Assembly (NCBI GenBank): GCA_015661095.1
Contig: JACVQI010000116.1
Coordinates: 1-6,610, forward strand
From: Gammaproteobacteria bacterium
Lineage (GTDB): Bacteria; Pseudomonadota; Gammaproteobacteria; Eutrophobiales; Eutrophobiaceae
Reading direction: 5' to 3'
DNA: 6,610 nt
The position numbers were made by a program, and so were the translations under genes. Shown piece by piece: positions 1 to 6,610 of this stretch (positions within the stretch are counted from its first letter, which is position 1; each line of letters opens with the position of its first letter). The notes beneath the pieces are model-generated. The model was given only the letters and a program-made list of their open reading frames with translations, ran no database searches and was not told the DNA's origin.

Positions 1-1
1 G

Positions 2-244
2 GCTCCGGAGATCGTGAAAAAATATGTCAACTTCGGCGCCAGTGTGCGCGCCACCATGTTCCTGACCCTGGCGGCGAAGGCCCGGGCCTTGCTGGCCGGA
101 CGTTACCATGTCACACACGAAGATATCCAGGTGCTGACGCTGCCAGTGTTGCGGCACCGGGTGTTAACTAACTATTTCGCGGAATCCGATAGTGTCGGTG
201 TCGATGACGTTTTGCGCGGCCTGCTGCAAGCCAGACCGGCATGA
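2..244 (+). CDS. MoxR-family AAA+ ATPase, C-terminal 80 residues (5' end outside window)
   Basis: Only the C-terminal lid region is present; the Walker A and B motifs would lie upstream of the window. The frame is open from base 2, and the GTG at 14 is an internal Val codon, not a start. The visible part fits MoxR ATPases: the fragment opens APEIVKKYVNFGASVRAT, where Arg16 of the fragment matches the sensor-2 arginine of the usual GASPRA motif (Val replaces Pro). It is followed by LAAKARALLAGRYHVTHEDI and then PVLRHRVLTNY, both typical of the MoxR lid. It ends ...GLLQARPA and stops with TGA at 242-244. MoxR proteins are cytoplasmic, chaperone-like ATPases that usually sit beside genes for MIDAS/vWA proteins and are thought to remodel or activate a partner. 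That fits the DUF58 and vWA genes that follow. Family assignment is strong; the exact MoxR subfamily cannot be told from this fragment. Confidence 0.93.
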   Translation, partial: APEIVKKYVNFGASVRATMFLTLAAKARALLAGRYHVTHEDIQVLTLPVLRHRVLTNYFAESDSVGVDDVLRGLLQARPA

Positions 245-254
245 CAACTGACTG

Positions 255-371
255 AAACACAGAGGCACAGAGAAAAACAGTGGAAAGTTTAAAGTTGAAA
301 GTGAAAAGAATATATTTTGTAGAACTTTATACTTTTTACTTTTCACTGTTTTTCTCTGTGCCTCTGTGTTT
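255..371. repeat. 117-bp palindromic intergenic element, MITE-like
   Basis: Bases 255-282 and 344-371 are perfect 28-base inverted repeats. The symmetry continues imperfectly inward: 283-302 against 324-343 still pairs at 15 of 20 positions, leaving a loop of about 21 bases (303-323). The outer arm holds a tandem 8-mer, CACAGAGG then CACAGAGA (258-273). The inner arm holds a 7-base repeat on the AAAGT core (283-303), mirrored as ACTTTNN units at 324-343. The element is AT- and purine-rich, unlike the genes on both sides. It separates a MoxR and a DUF58 gene that are normally close together; without it the gap would be about 23 bases. It carries no ORF, so any movement would need a transposase supplied elsewhere. 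A possible 4-base target duplication, AACT at 246-249 and 376-379, is too short to trust. In the transcript it would fold into a long hairpin. I infer a dispersed non-autonomous repeat; copy number cannot be seen here. Confidence 0.85.
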
Positions 372-384
372 AGATAACTAGCTT

Positions 385-1227
385 ATGACTACGTTGGTGG
401 CGCGGGCCGTGGTGGAAGGGTTTCTGATTGGTTTGCATCGTTCCCCGGTATTCGGCTTCAGCCAGGAATTCGCGGAATACCGGCAATACGCCGAGGGCGA
501 CGATCCGCGCTTTATCGACTGGAATGTGTACGCACGGAGTGAACGTACCTACATTAAACGTTTCCTCGGAGAAACCAACAGTCACCTGGTATTGCTGCTG
601 GATGCCAGCGCCTCAATGGGTTATGGCACAATCACCGTCAATAAACTGCAATACGGCAAGTATCTGGCCGCCAGCCTCGCCTACCTGGCCTCCAAACAAC
701 ACGATGCCATCGGCGTCATGGTGTTCGATGAAGCGGTACGCGCATACCGGGCGCCATCCAGCCGCAGCGGCAAGTTGCATGGGGTAATGCACACCATTGA
801 TGCTGCCAGTCCGGCCAGCGGCACGGACCTGGTCATGCCGTTCCGGCGCTTTCGCGAACATATCAACCGGCGCGGACTGGTTGCGGTCATTTCCGATTTT
901 TATTGTGACCCCGAGGCAATGATCGCCGGCGTACGGCCGCTGGCCTTTCAGGGCCAGGATGTCATCCTGTTTCACCTGCTGGACGCCGGAGAATTACAGC
1001 CGGAATTCACCAGTTCGGTGTTGCTGGAAGACCTGGAAAGCCACCAGGCGATCGAGGTATCGCCGCAGTTCATGCGGCGCGACTACCCGGAACGGATCAA
1101 GGCCCACATCAAAACCCTGCGCGATGCCGCCGCCGGGATCGGCGCCGATCATGTCCTGGTCGATACCAGCAAGCCGCTCGACCAGGCACTGCGTAATTAT
1201 CTGGTGTTCCGGAGCAAACGACGATGA
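385..1227 (+). CDS. DUF58 domain protein (MIDAS/vWA-like partner of MoxR)
   Basis: A 280-residue protein, probably cytoplasmic: no membrane helix or signal peptide is seen. The DUF58 signature is clear: VVEGFLIGLHRSPVFGFSQE from residue 9, then EFAEYRQYAEGDDPRFIDW and NVYARSERTYIK. A vWA-like fold follows, with LLLDASASMGYG giving the MIDAS DxSxS residues Asp73, Ser75 and Ser77. Thr147 (SGTDL) and Asp171 (VISDFY) are the likely remaining metal ligands, so the metal site looks intact. DUF58 proteins are encoded beside MoxR ATPases and are presumed to be their partners; the biochemical role is not established. The start is forced: an in-frame TAG at 379-381 lies one codon before ATG 385. No Shine-Dalgarno is visible before it. 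Family members usually carry some ten or more extra residues (an LDPxxLARL-like helix) before the ARxVVEGF block, so the N-terminus appears trimmed, right beside the palindrome. It ends in an ATGA overlap with the next gene. Confidence 0.93.
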   Translation: MTTLVARAVVEGFLIGLHRSPVFGFSQEFAEYRQYAEGDDPRFIDWNVYARSERTYIKRFLGETNSHLVLLLDASASMGYGTITVNKLQYGKYLAASLAYLASKQHDAIGVMVFDEAVRAYRAPSSRSGKLHGVMHTIDAASPASGTDLVMPFRRFREHINRRGLVAVISDFYCDPEAMIAGVRPLAFQGQDVILFHLLDAGELQPEFTSSVLLEDLESHQAIEVSPQFMRRDYPERIKAHIKTLRDAAAGIGADHVLVDTSKPLDQALRNYLVFRSKRR

Positions 1228-3206
1228 GTCTGCTGGCGCCGCTGTTTCTGCTGGGTCTGGGGCTGATTGCTCTGCCGCTGTGGCTACACCGCCTGCAGAC
1301 ACAGACGCCGGAGCGCGAGCCCTTCAGCTCAACCATGTTGCTGGTGGCCAGCGAACAACGGGTGCATCTGCATAAGAAACTGCAATTCCTGTTATTGCTC
1401 GGCCTGCGCATCGCCCTGCTGGTATTGCTGGCCTGCGCTTTCGCCAAACCGGTGCTGGAAAAATCTACGGAAGTATTCGCCGGAGAAAGCGTAACGCTGC
1501 ATCTGCTGGTCATCGATACCTCATTCTCTATGGGTTATGCGGATCACCTTGACGCTGCATTAACCACCGCCGGCAACATCATCGATAGTCTGGACAGCGG
1601 ACAGTCAGCGCAGATCATCGCCGCTGATCAGCGTCTTCGGATAATCGGCGAGCGTGGCAATGACGCCGGCCAGCTGAAATCCGCTCTGGCGGCGCTGACG
1701 GTCGGGCAGACGCGGCTGGATTTCGGCGAAATGATGAACGGACTTAACGGCCTGCTGGAAGAATATAACGACAATATTGCCATCCATTTGATCAGCGATT
1801 TCCATGCCAGTGGTCTGCCGGCGCGGTTTGCTGACCTGATCCCGAAGACGGCCAGCCACCGCCCGGTGCAACTGCTGTTATATCCCGTGTCCAACAGTGT
1901 CACAGCAAATTGGTCGATCAGCTCAGTACGGCGAACCCGTGAGGGTTTGCAGGTAAGCGCGCGCGGCTATCAGAGCCCGGCGCAACAGCTAACTGTCTCG
2001 TTGCAGGTAAATGGCGCCGATGTTGCGCAACAAGCCCAACTGGTACCCGCGAACGGCGAGATGGAGGTCTTCTTCACTCAGCCCGAACTTGCGAGTGGTG
2101 ATAACCGTTTGGTAATCAGCTTGGCTCCGGCCGATAACCTGCCAGGTGATGACCGGCGCCATGTGGTCCTGGAGAACACGCCGGCACTGCCGGTATTGCT
2201 GCTGACCGCCAGCCCCGATGCGCTGGCGGTGACTTATCTCAAGACCGCGCTGGAGACGGGTGGTTATACCGTGGAAGCCGTCAATATAGCGGATCTGGAT
2301 ACCAGGATATTACCGCGCTATCCCTGGCTGGTCATCGACGACCTCGGCGCGGTAACCGCACCACTGGCTGCCAGTGTGACGGAATACCTGCAGGCCGGCG
2401 GCGCCGTATTTACCGCTCTAGGCGAACGCAGCCAGAGCCTGGATGTGCTGCCCGTCAGCAACCATCCGGTTAAGTCACTCGCCCCTTTCAACCCGGACCG
2501 GTTTTATGCCATCGCCCGTATCGATGGCAGCCATCCGGTGCTGGCAAAAGCCGCGGGCTGGCGTGGTGTCAATATTTCCCGGGCGATCATCCCGCAGACC
2601 GGCGAGGAAGACAGGGTGCTGATGAGTCTCGAAGGCGGTGAGCCATTGTTACTGGAGCATGAGTATGGCGCTGGCCGCCTGCTGCTGCTCACTACCGGTC
2701 TGGATAATTCCTGGTCGGATATACCAGTCCATTCCATCTTTGTAACTTTTATGGCGCAAACAGCCCGCTACCTTGGTAATGAATTTGCACTCGAAAGGCA
2801 ACAGCATGCCGGTGACACCATATTATTAAAGCAGGCTGGCGGTGCTTCCGGCCAGGTCATAGACCCCTCCGGCCAGACTGTCCTGACACTGGCTGACACC
2901 CACAGCACACAGAATGTAGTACTGCGTGAATCCGGTTTTTACGAGGTCTATACTCCCGGCCGGCAACGCCTGATTGCAGTCAACCCTGATCCGCGCGAAT
3001 CGGATACGGCGGCGATTACCCCCGACCTGCTGGCGCGCTGGCGTGCCGCCGGCGAACCGTTACCCGCCGGTACAGCCGGCCAGGTGGTGGAAGTGGCACC
3101 GGTCACGATCGAGTTATGGCACGCGTTGTTGTTGCTGTTAGTCGTGATTGTACTTGCGGAATCCCTGCTGGGTAATAGATACTTGGGTTATAGAACGGGA
3201 CAGTAA
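1224..3206 (+). CDS. BatA-type membrane protein with vWA domain and GATase-like domain
   Basis: A 660-residue inner-membrane protein. Residues 1-21 and about 53-75 are membrane helices. The loop between them is basic (HR, HKK), so it is probably cytoplasmic and the following domains periplasmic. The N-terminus MSLLAPLFLLGLGLIALPLW matches the BatA/aerotolerance-regulator N-terminal domain. A vWA domain follows with MIDAS residues Asp98, Ser100 and Ser102 (VIDTSFSMG), Thr163 and Asp192 (LISDFH). After a beta-rich stretch, residues about 318-412 (PVLLLTASPDALAV, then PWLVIDDLGAV and LQAGGAVFTALGE) resemble the class I glutamine-amidotransferase-like fold found in this family. The only cysteine in the protein is Cys71 in the second helix, so no catalytic Cys exists. 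A third helix lies at about 632-650 with a short basic tail. ATG 1224 overlaps the DUF58 stop (ATGA) and has GGAG at 1211-1214, nine bases upstream, which suggests translational coupling. Bat-like proteins are linked to stress and envelope functions, but the substrate here is unknown. Confidence 0.9.
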   Translation: MSLLAPLFLLGLGLIALPLWLHRLQTQTPEREPFSSTMLLVASEQRVHLHKKLQFLLLLGLRIALLVLLACAFAKPVLEKSTEVFAGESVTLHLLVIDTSFSMGYADHLDAALTTAGNIIDSLDSGQSAQIIAADQRLRIIGERGNDAGQLKSALAALTVGQTRLDFGEMMNGLNGLLEEYNDNIAIHLISDFHASGLPARFADLIPKTASHRPVQLLLYPVSNSVTANWSISSVRRTREGLQVSARGYQSPAQQLTVSLQVNGADVAQQAQLVPANGEMEVFFTQPELASGDNRLVISLAPADNLPGDDRRHVVLENTPALPVLLLTASPDALAVTYLKTALETGGYTVEAVNIADLDTRILPRYPWLVIDDLGAVTAPLAASVTEYLQAGGAVFTALGERSQSLDVLPVSNHPVKSLAPFNPDRFYAIARIDGSHPVLAKAAGWRGVNISRAIIPQTGEEDRVLMSLEGGEPLLLEHEYGAGRLLLLTTGLDNSWSDIPVHSIFVTFMAQTARYLGNEFALERQQHAGDTILLKQAGGASGQVIDPSGQTVLTLADTHSTQNVVLRESGFYEVYTPGRQRLIAVNPDPRESDTAAITPDLLARWRAAGEPLPAGTAGQVVEVAPVTIELWHALLLLLVVIVLAESLLGNRYLGYRTGQ

Positions 3207-3209
3207 TTG

Positions 3210-6200
3210 ATGACGGCGTCTGTAGAGCTGGATAAATATTTGCTGGCATTCGGCCAACGTTTAAAACACGTCTGCCTGGCCCGTGGCGGCGCCGTACTCG
3301 CAGCCGTCGTCCTGACAGTCGCTATCGGCGGCGCTTATTATGCGATCGAGACTGGTTTCGACGCCGCCGTGGTCATGACCGCCCGGCTGCTCCTGGTCGG
3401 GGGGATCGCCGCCATCCTCTACCTGCTGATCATAAAACCCATCCAGCAACTGCCACAACAAACCGCCGTGGTCATGGAACGACGCGGTCCGGCATTCGCC
3501 GGTCGCGTGCTTACCTATCAGCAGATCCAGGATCCGGCCAACCCGTTCCGTGAACTGCTGGCCGAAGACACGTTAAAGATCAGCGCCGATTATCCGCTGG
3601 ACCGTCTGGTGCAGCGTCAGGAAATCGCCCTGCCCGGTGTGGTGGCGGTGGTCTGTTGCGTGATCTTACTGGGACTGATAGCTGCCGGTCCGGGATTACT
3701 GAATTACAGCCTGCGCCATCTGCTGGCCGGCTGGGCCTTTAACGGTCTGTTGCCGCCGCAATCAATAACAGTGACACCCGGTGACGATCTGGTACGCCGG
3801 GGCGGTAACGTCCGCGTCCAGGCCGTGATGTCCGGTTACGAACCCGAACAGGCACAGGTTTATGTGCGGATCGGCGACAAGGACTGGCAGACCGTCGAGA
3901 TGGTGCAACGGCCGGAGGGTTTTGAATTCACCTTTTTTTCGGTGCGGGAACCGCTGCAGTATTATGTCGCCAGCATGGGGATCCGCAGTCCCGCCTACAC
4001 GGTGCAGGTGGTGGAAGTCCCCGCCATCAGTAACCTGAAACTGACTTATCACTACCCGGAGTGGACCCGGCGCGCCCCGGAAACCATCGAGCATGGCGGT
4101 GATATCAGCACTGTGGCCGACACTGCAATCGACCTGGAAGTGGTTACCGATCAACCCTTACCGGACGGACTGCTGGTCCTGAATAGCGATGGGCAACCAC
4201 TGACCAGCGACGGCACGACTGCTCGTACCAGTTTCGCAATCACCGAGGATGGTCAATATTTCATCGCGGCACAACTGGGTGATGAGCAGGTCCGGCTTTC
4301 GGATGATTATTTCATCAAGGTGGTCGAGGATGGCAAACCGGAGATCCGCTTCGCCCGCCCCGGCCGCGACTGGAATGCGAGCAATATCGAGGAAGTTACG
4401 GCCAGAGTGGAGGTCAAGGATGATTACGCCCTCGAAACGCTGGGATTACGATATTCCATCAATGGTGGCGACTGGCAGACAGTCCCGCTGACGACCACAG
4501 GCGATGCCGATACCGTCGACCATGTATTTTTCCTGGAAGACATACGGAGCAACGAGCAATCCCTGCAGCCGGGCGATTTAATCGCCTATTACGCTGAAGC
4601 GAAGGACCGCCTCAACAGTTCCCAGACGGATATGTATTTTATAGAGGTACAACCCTTCGATCGGCGTTATACGCAATCCCAGCAAATGGGCGGCGGCGGT
4701 GGCGGCCAGAACAATCCGCAACAGGAGATCTCACAGCGCCAGAAGGAGATCATCGTTTCCACCTGGAACCTGCTCCGCGAACAAACCGGCCAGCAGGCGG
4801 AGGACGCCGCCCTTACAATCAAGGACAATGCCACACTGTTATCGGAATTGCAGCAGACCCTGGCAGGCCAGGCGAAAACCCTGGCCGATCGGACTCGGGC
4901 CCGGGAATTGACCAGCGTGGATGAACGTATCAATACCTTCGTCGAAAATCTGGAACAGGCCGTGACAGCCATGCAACCGGCCGCGGAACGTCTGGCGGAA
5001 ACTGATCTACAGGCCGCTATCCAGCCGGAACAAACCGCCCTGCAGCATTTGTTACGGGCAGAGTCAGTATTTAACGATATCCAGGTGTCGCTCCAGCGCG
5101 GCCAGGGCGGTGGTGGTGGCGGCTCCCAGGCCAGCCGCGACCTGGCGGAAATGTTCGAGCTGGAAATGGATCTGGAGAAAAACCAGTACGAGACCGGCAG
5201 TTCTGCCGCCAGACAGGAACCCGCCGAGGCCGCCGATGATGCCATGCGGAAACTCGAGGAACTGGCGCGCCGGCAGGAACAACTGGCCAATGATTTTCAA
5301 CGGCAACAACAACTCACCGAAGCACAGCGTTGGCAGCAGGAAATGCTGCGGCGCGATGCGGAACAACTGCAGCGGCAACTGGAAAACCGGCAACAGCAGC
5401 AAGCCGGCAATCAGCAAGGCCAGGGACAATCAGGGCAGTCCGGATCCAGTAGCGACAGCGCCGACAGTGAACTCAGCCGCCGTCTCGGCAGCGCCATCCG
5501 CGCCATGAACGAAGCTGCGGAGGAAATGCGCGGCAATAATAACAGTGAACGCCTGCAACAGGCGGTACAGGAAGCGCAACGGCAACTGCAACAGGCCCGC
5601 AATCAGGTGGCCGAGGATCAGCAGCAATCCATGCAACAACAGTTTCAGAACATGGCTGAAAGTGCCGCGGACCTGCACCGGCAACAGGCGCGTGTCGAAG
5701 ACAAACTGCAGGATGCCATGCGGGAAGCCCTGGCGCAGCGCCGGCAGGATGAAGATACGATCACCAGTCCTCTGTCCTACGAAGAAGAAATGGAACTGGC
5801 GGAACAGAAGCGTGCACTGCTGGAGGAATTACAATCGTTGCGCCAGTCCATGAAGAACGCCGCCAGTAACTACCAGGCACAGGAGCCCGAGGCAGCCCGC
5901 AAACTGGAACAGGCCAATGAGGAACTCCGGGATGCGAAAATCGATACGCGGCTGGACATAGCCGCCTCGTATATCGAGCAGGGCGCCTCCTTGTATATCA
6001 CCAGCAGTGAGAGCGTCGTTACCAACGCCTTGCGTAATCTCGAAAACAGTCTGGCGCAGGCGCAAGCCATGGTCAGTGGCTCGGAGCAACCCGGTGAAAA
6101 TGATCTCGATCGCGCCCTGGCGCAGACCCGGGCTCTGCGGCGCGAACTGCAACAATTGACCAGCGGCAACCCGGACCAGAGTAATCAGAATGATGCCGAA

Positions 6201-6610
6201 TCGGGACAGGCAACTGAAGGGAGCGACAGTCAGGCCGGCCAGAATAATAATGCTGGCGGAAGGATCGGTGGCAACTGGTATGGCGGTTGGGACGGCTGGA
6301 CCCGGCCAAACGGCATCATCCGGCCGGAATACCGCGAACGCCTCAACGACGATATCAATGCCGCCGCCAACAGTGTCAATCCCATCATTCCGGAATTACG
6401 CGATCAGGGTCTCACCGACGCGGAGATCGATGAGATATACCGGATATTACGCGACCTCACTTATGCACCGATGGATGATCAAAAAAATAATCTGATCCTG
6501 CAACAGGAATTGACGAAACGCCTCGCCTTGCTGGAACAACTGGAACTGCGTCTGCAACAAGGCCTGAGTAAGCAACAGGCCGGCGCGATACGCAGCACTG
6601 TGTCGGAAAC
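3210..6610 (+). CDS. Giant DUF4175-like membrane-anchored coiled-coil protein, 3' end outside window
   Basis: The frame stays open from ATG 3210 to the window edge (1133 codons and two bases). Three membrane helices lie at about 26-46, 52-75 and 141-164. The basic segment 76-139 is probably cytoplasmic, which places the rest in the periplasm. Residues 183-488 are beta-rich, with LKLTYHYPEWTRRAPE (276-291), KPEIRFARPGRDW (376-388) and KDDYALETLGLRYSINGG from 403, patterns I associate with DUF4175 proteins. Hexaglycine linkers (494-499 and 633-638) flank a helical block that opens ISQRQKEIIVSTWNLLRE (507-524). After residue 640 the protein is mostly long charged, Gln-rich helices (679-748 is 21/70 Gln), likely coiled coil. 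An aromatic Gly/Trp patch (1016-1030, NWYGGWDGW) precedes a final helical part. Cysteines occur only at 22, 149 and 150, in the membrane-proximal part. The start follows the upstream stop by three bases, with weak GGGA at 3197-3200; TTG 3207 is an in-frame alternative. Function is unknown; family naming is from memory of motifs. Confidence 0.85.
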   Translation, partial: MTASVELDKYLLAFGQRLKHVCLARGGAVLAAVVLTVAIGGAYYAIETGFDAAVVMTARLLLVGGIAAILYLLIIKPIQQLPQQTAVVMERRGPAFAGRVLTYQQIQDPANPFRELLAEDTLKISADYPLDRLVQRQEIALPGVVAVVCCVILLGLIAAGPGLLNYSLRHLLAGWAFNGLLPPQSITVTPGDDLVRRGGNVRVQAVMSGYEPEQAQVYVRIGDKDWQTVEMVQRPEGFEFTFFSVREPLQYYVASMGIRSPAYTVQVVEVPAISNLKLTYHYPEWTRRAPETIEHGGDISTVADTAIDLEVVTDQPLPDGLLVLNSDGQPLTSDGTTARTSFAITEDGQYFIAAQLGDEQVRLSDDYFIKVVEDGKPEIRFARPGRDWNASNIEEVTARVEVKDDYALETLGLRYSINGGDWQTVPLTTTGDADTVDHVFFLEDIRSNEQSLQPGDLIAYYAEAKDRLNSSQTDMYFIEVQPFDRRYTQSQQMGGGGGGQNNPQQEISQRQKEIIVSTWNLLREQTGQQAEDAALTIKDNATLLSELQQTLAGQAKTLADRTRARELTSVDERINTFVENLEQAVTAMQPAAERLAETDLQAAIQPEQTALQHLLRAESVFNDIQVSLQRGQGGGGGGSQASRDLAEMFELEMDLEKNQYETGSSAARQEPAEAADDAMRKLEELARRQEQLANDFQRQQQLTEAQRWQQEMLRRDAEQLQRQLENRQQQQAGNQQGQGQSGQSGSSSDSADSELSRRLGSAIRAMNEAAEEMRGNNNSERLQQAVQEAQRQLQQARNQVAEDQQQSMQQQFQNMAESAADLHRQQARVEDKLQDAMREALAQRRQDEDTITSPLSYEEEMELAEQKRALLEELQSLRQSMKNAASNYQAQEPEAARKLEQANEELRDAKIDTRLDIAASYIEQGASLYITSSESVVTNALRNLENSLAQAQAMVSGSEQPGENDLDRALAQTRALRRELQQLTSGNPDQSNQNDAESGQATEGSDSQAGQNNNAGGRIGGNWYGGWDGWTRPNGIIRPEYRERLNDDINAAANSVNPIIPELRDQGLTDAEIDEIYRILRDLTYAPMDDQKNNLILQQELTKRLALLEQLELRLQQGLSKQQAGAIRSTVSE

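Noticed and set aside
14..244. Separate small gene starting at GTG 14
   Set aside because: The frame is open to the window edge and the preceding residues (APEI) continue the MoxR pattern, so this is the tail of a longer gene.
295..333. Possible promoter in the AT-rich centre of the palindrome (TTGAAA 295-300, TATATT 311-316, TATACT 328-333)
   Set aside because: The spacings are 10 or 27 bases, neither close to 17, and AT-rich repeat sequence makes such hexamers by chance. A promoter is possible but unsupported.
164..346. Minus-strand 60-residue ORF crossing the palindrome
   Set aside because: It runs through the 3' end of moxR and one half of the inverted repeat, has low-complexity Ser/Phe content from the repeat, and resembles no protein I know.
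255..371. Rho-independent terminator after moxR
   Set aside because: The stem is long and not GC-rich, and no U-run follows the right arm. The downstream genes belong to the same functional cluster, so termination here is not expected.
613..975. Minus-strand 120-residue ORF inside the DUF58 gene
   Set aside because: It lies wholly opposite a gene with clear family motifs and an intact metal site, with no recognisable motif of its own.
1340..1347. GCTGGTGG, identical to the E. coli Chi octamer
   Set aside because: A single copy in a coding region rich in Leu/Val/Ala codons; chance is sufficient and the host is unknown.
4667..5290. Minus-strand 207-residue ORF, Ser/Cys/Arg/Pro-rich
   Set aside because: It is the antisense shadow of the giant gene. 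Its poly-Pro runs are the reverse reading of the glycine linkers, and its Cys/Ser excess is typical of a wrong frame.
6190..6495. Plus-strand 101-residue ORF in a second frame near the right end
   Set aside because: It overlaps the giant gene in another frame and has no family resemblance; the giant frame carries continuous coiled-coil sequence across it.

Overview
The window carries one co-directional (+ strand) gene cluster of the MoxR / DUF58 / von Willebrand factor A (vWA) type. Both ends are cut: the first gene lacks its 5' end and the last gene runs off the right edge. The DNA is moderately GC-rich by eye, tightly packed and rich in Gly/Ala/Gln codons. The protein families and the predicted inner-membrane/periplasmic layout suggest a Gram-negative bacterium. 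A proteobacterium, perhaps a gammaproteobacterium, is my best guess, but nothing here fixes the taxon.

Layout: (1) 2-244, the last 80 codons of a MoxR-family AAA+ ATPase. (2) 245-384, a 140-base gap almost filled by a 117-base palindrome (255-371) with perfect 28-base arms; it looks like a small mobile or MITE-like intergenic repeat. (3) 385-1227, a DUF58 protein with an intact MIDAS metal site but an N-terminus shorter than usual, starting 14 bases after the palindrome with no visible Shine-Dalgarno. (4) 1224-3206, a BatA-type membrane protein with a periplasmic vWA domain and a cysteine-free glutamine-amidotransferase-like domain; it overlaps the DUF58 gene by 4 bases. (5) 3210-6610, the start of a very large gene (at least 1133 codons, still open) for a DUF4175-like protein. 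It has three N-terminal membrane helices, beta-rich periplasmic modules, two hexaglycine linkers and long Gln-rich coiled coils. This gene covers more than half of the window.

How they may work together (inference from known MoxR/vWA systems such as RavA-ViaA, CbbQ-CbbO and Bat operons): the MoxR ATPase would act with the cytoplasmic MIDAS protein DUF58. The second MIDAS protein and the giant coiled-coil protein would form the membrane and periplasmic part of the same machine. The substrate is unknown. This four-part set, especially the giant last protein, is the least understood biology in the window. The palindrome and the shortened DUF58 start next to it are the most unusual DNA-level signals.
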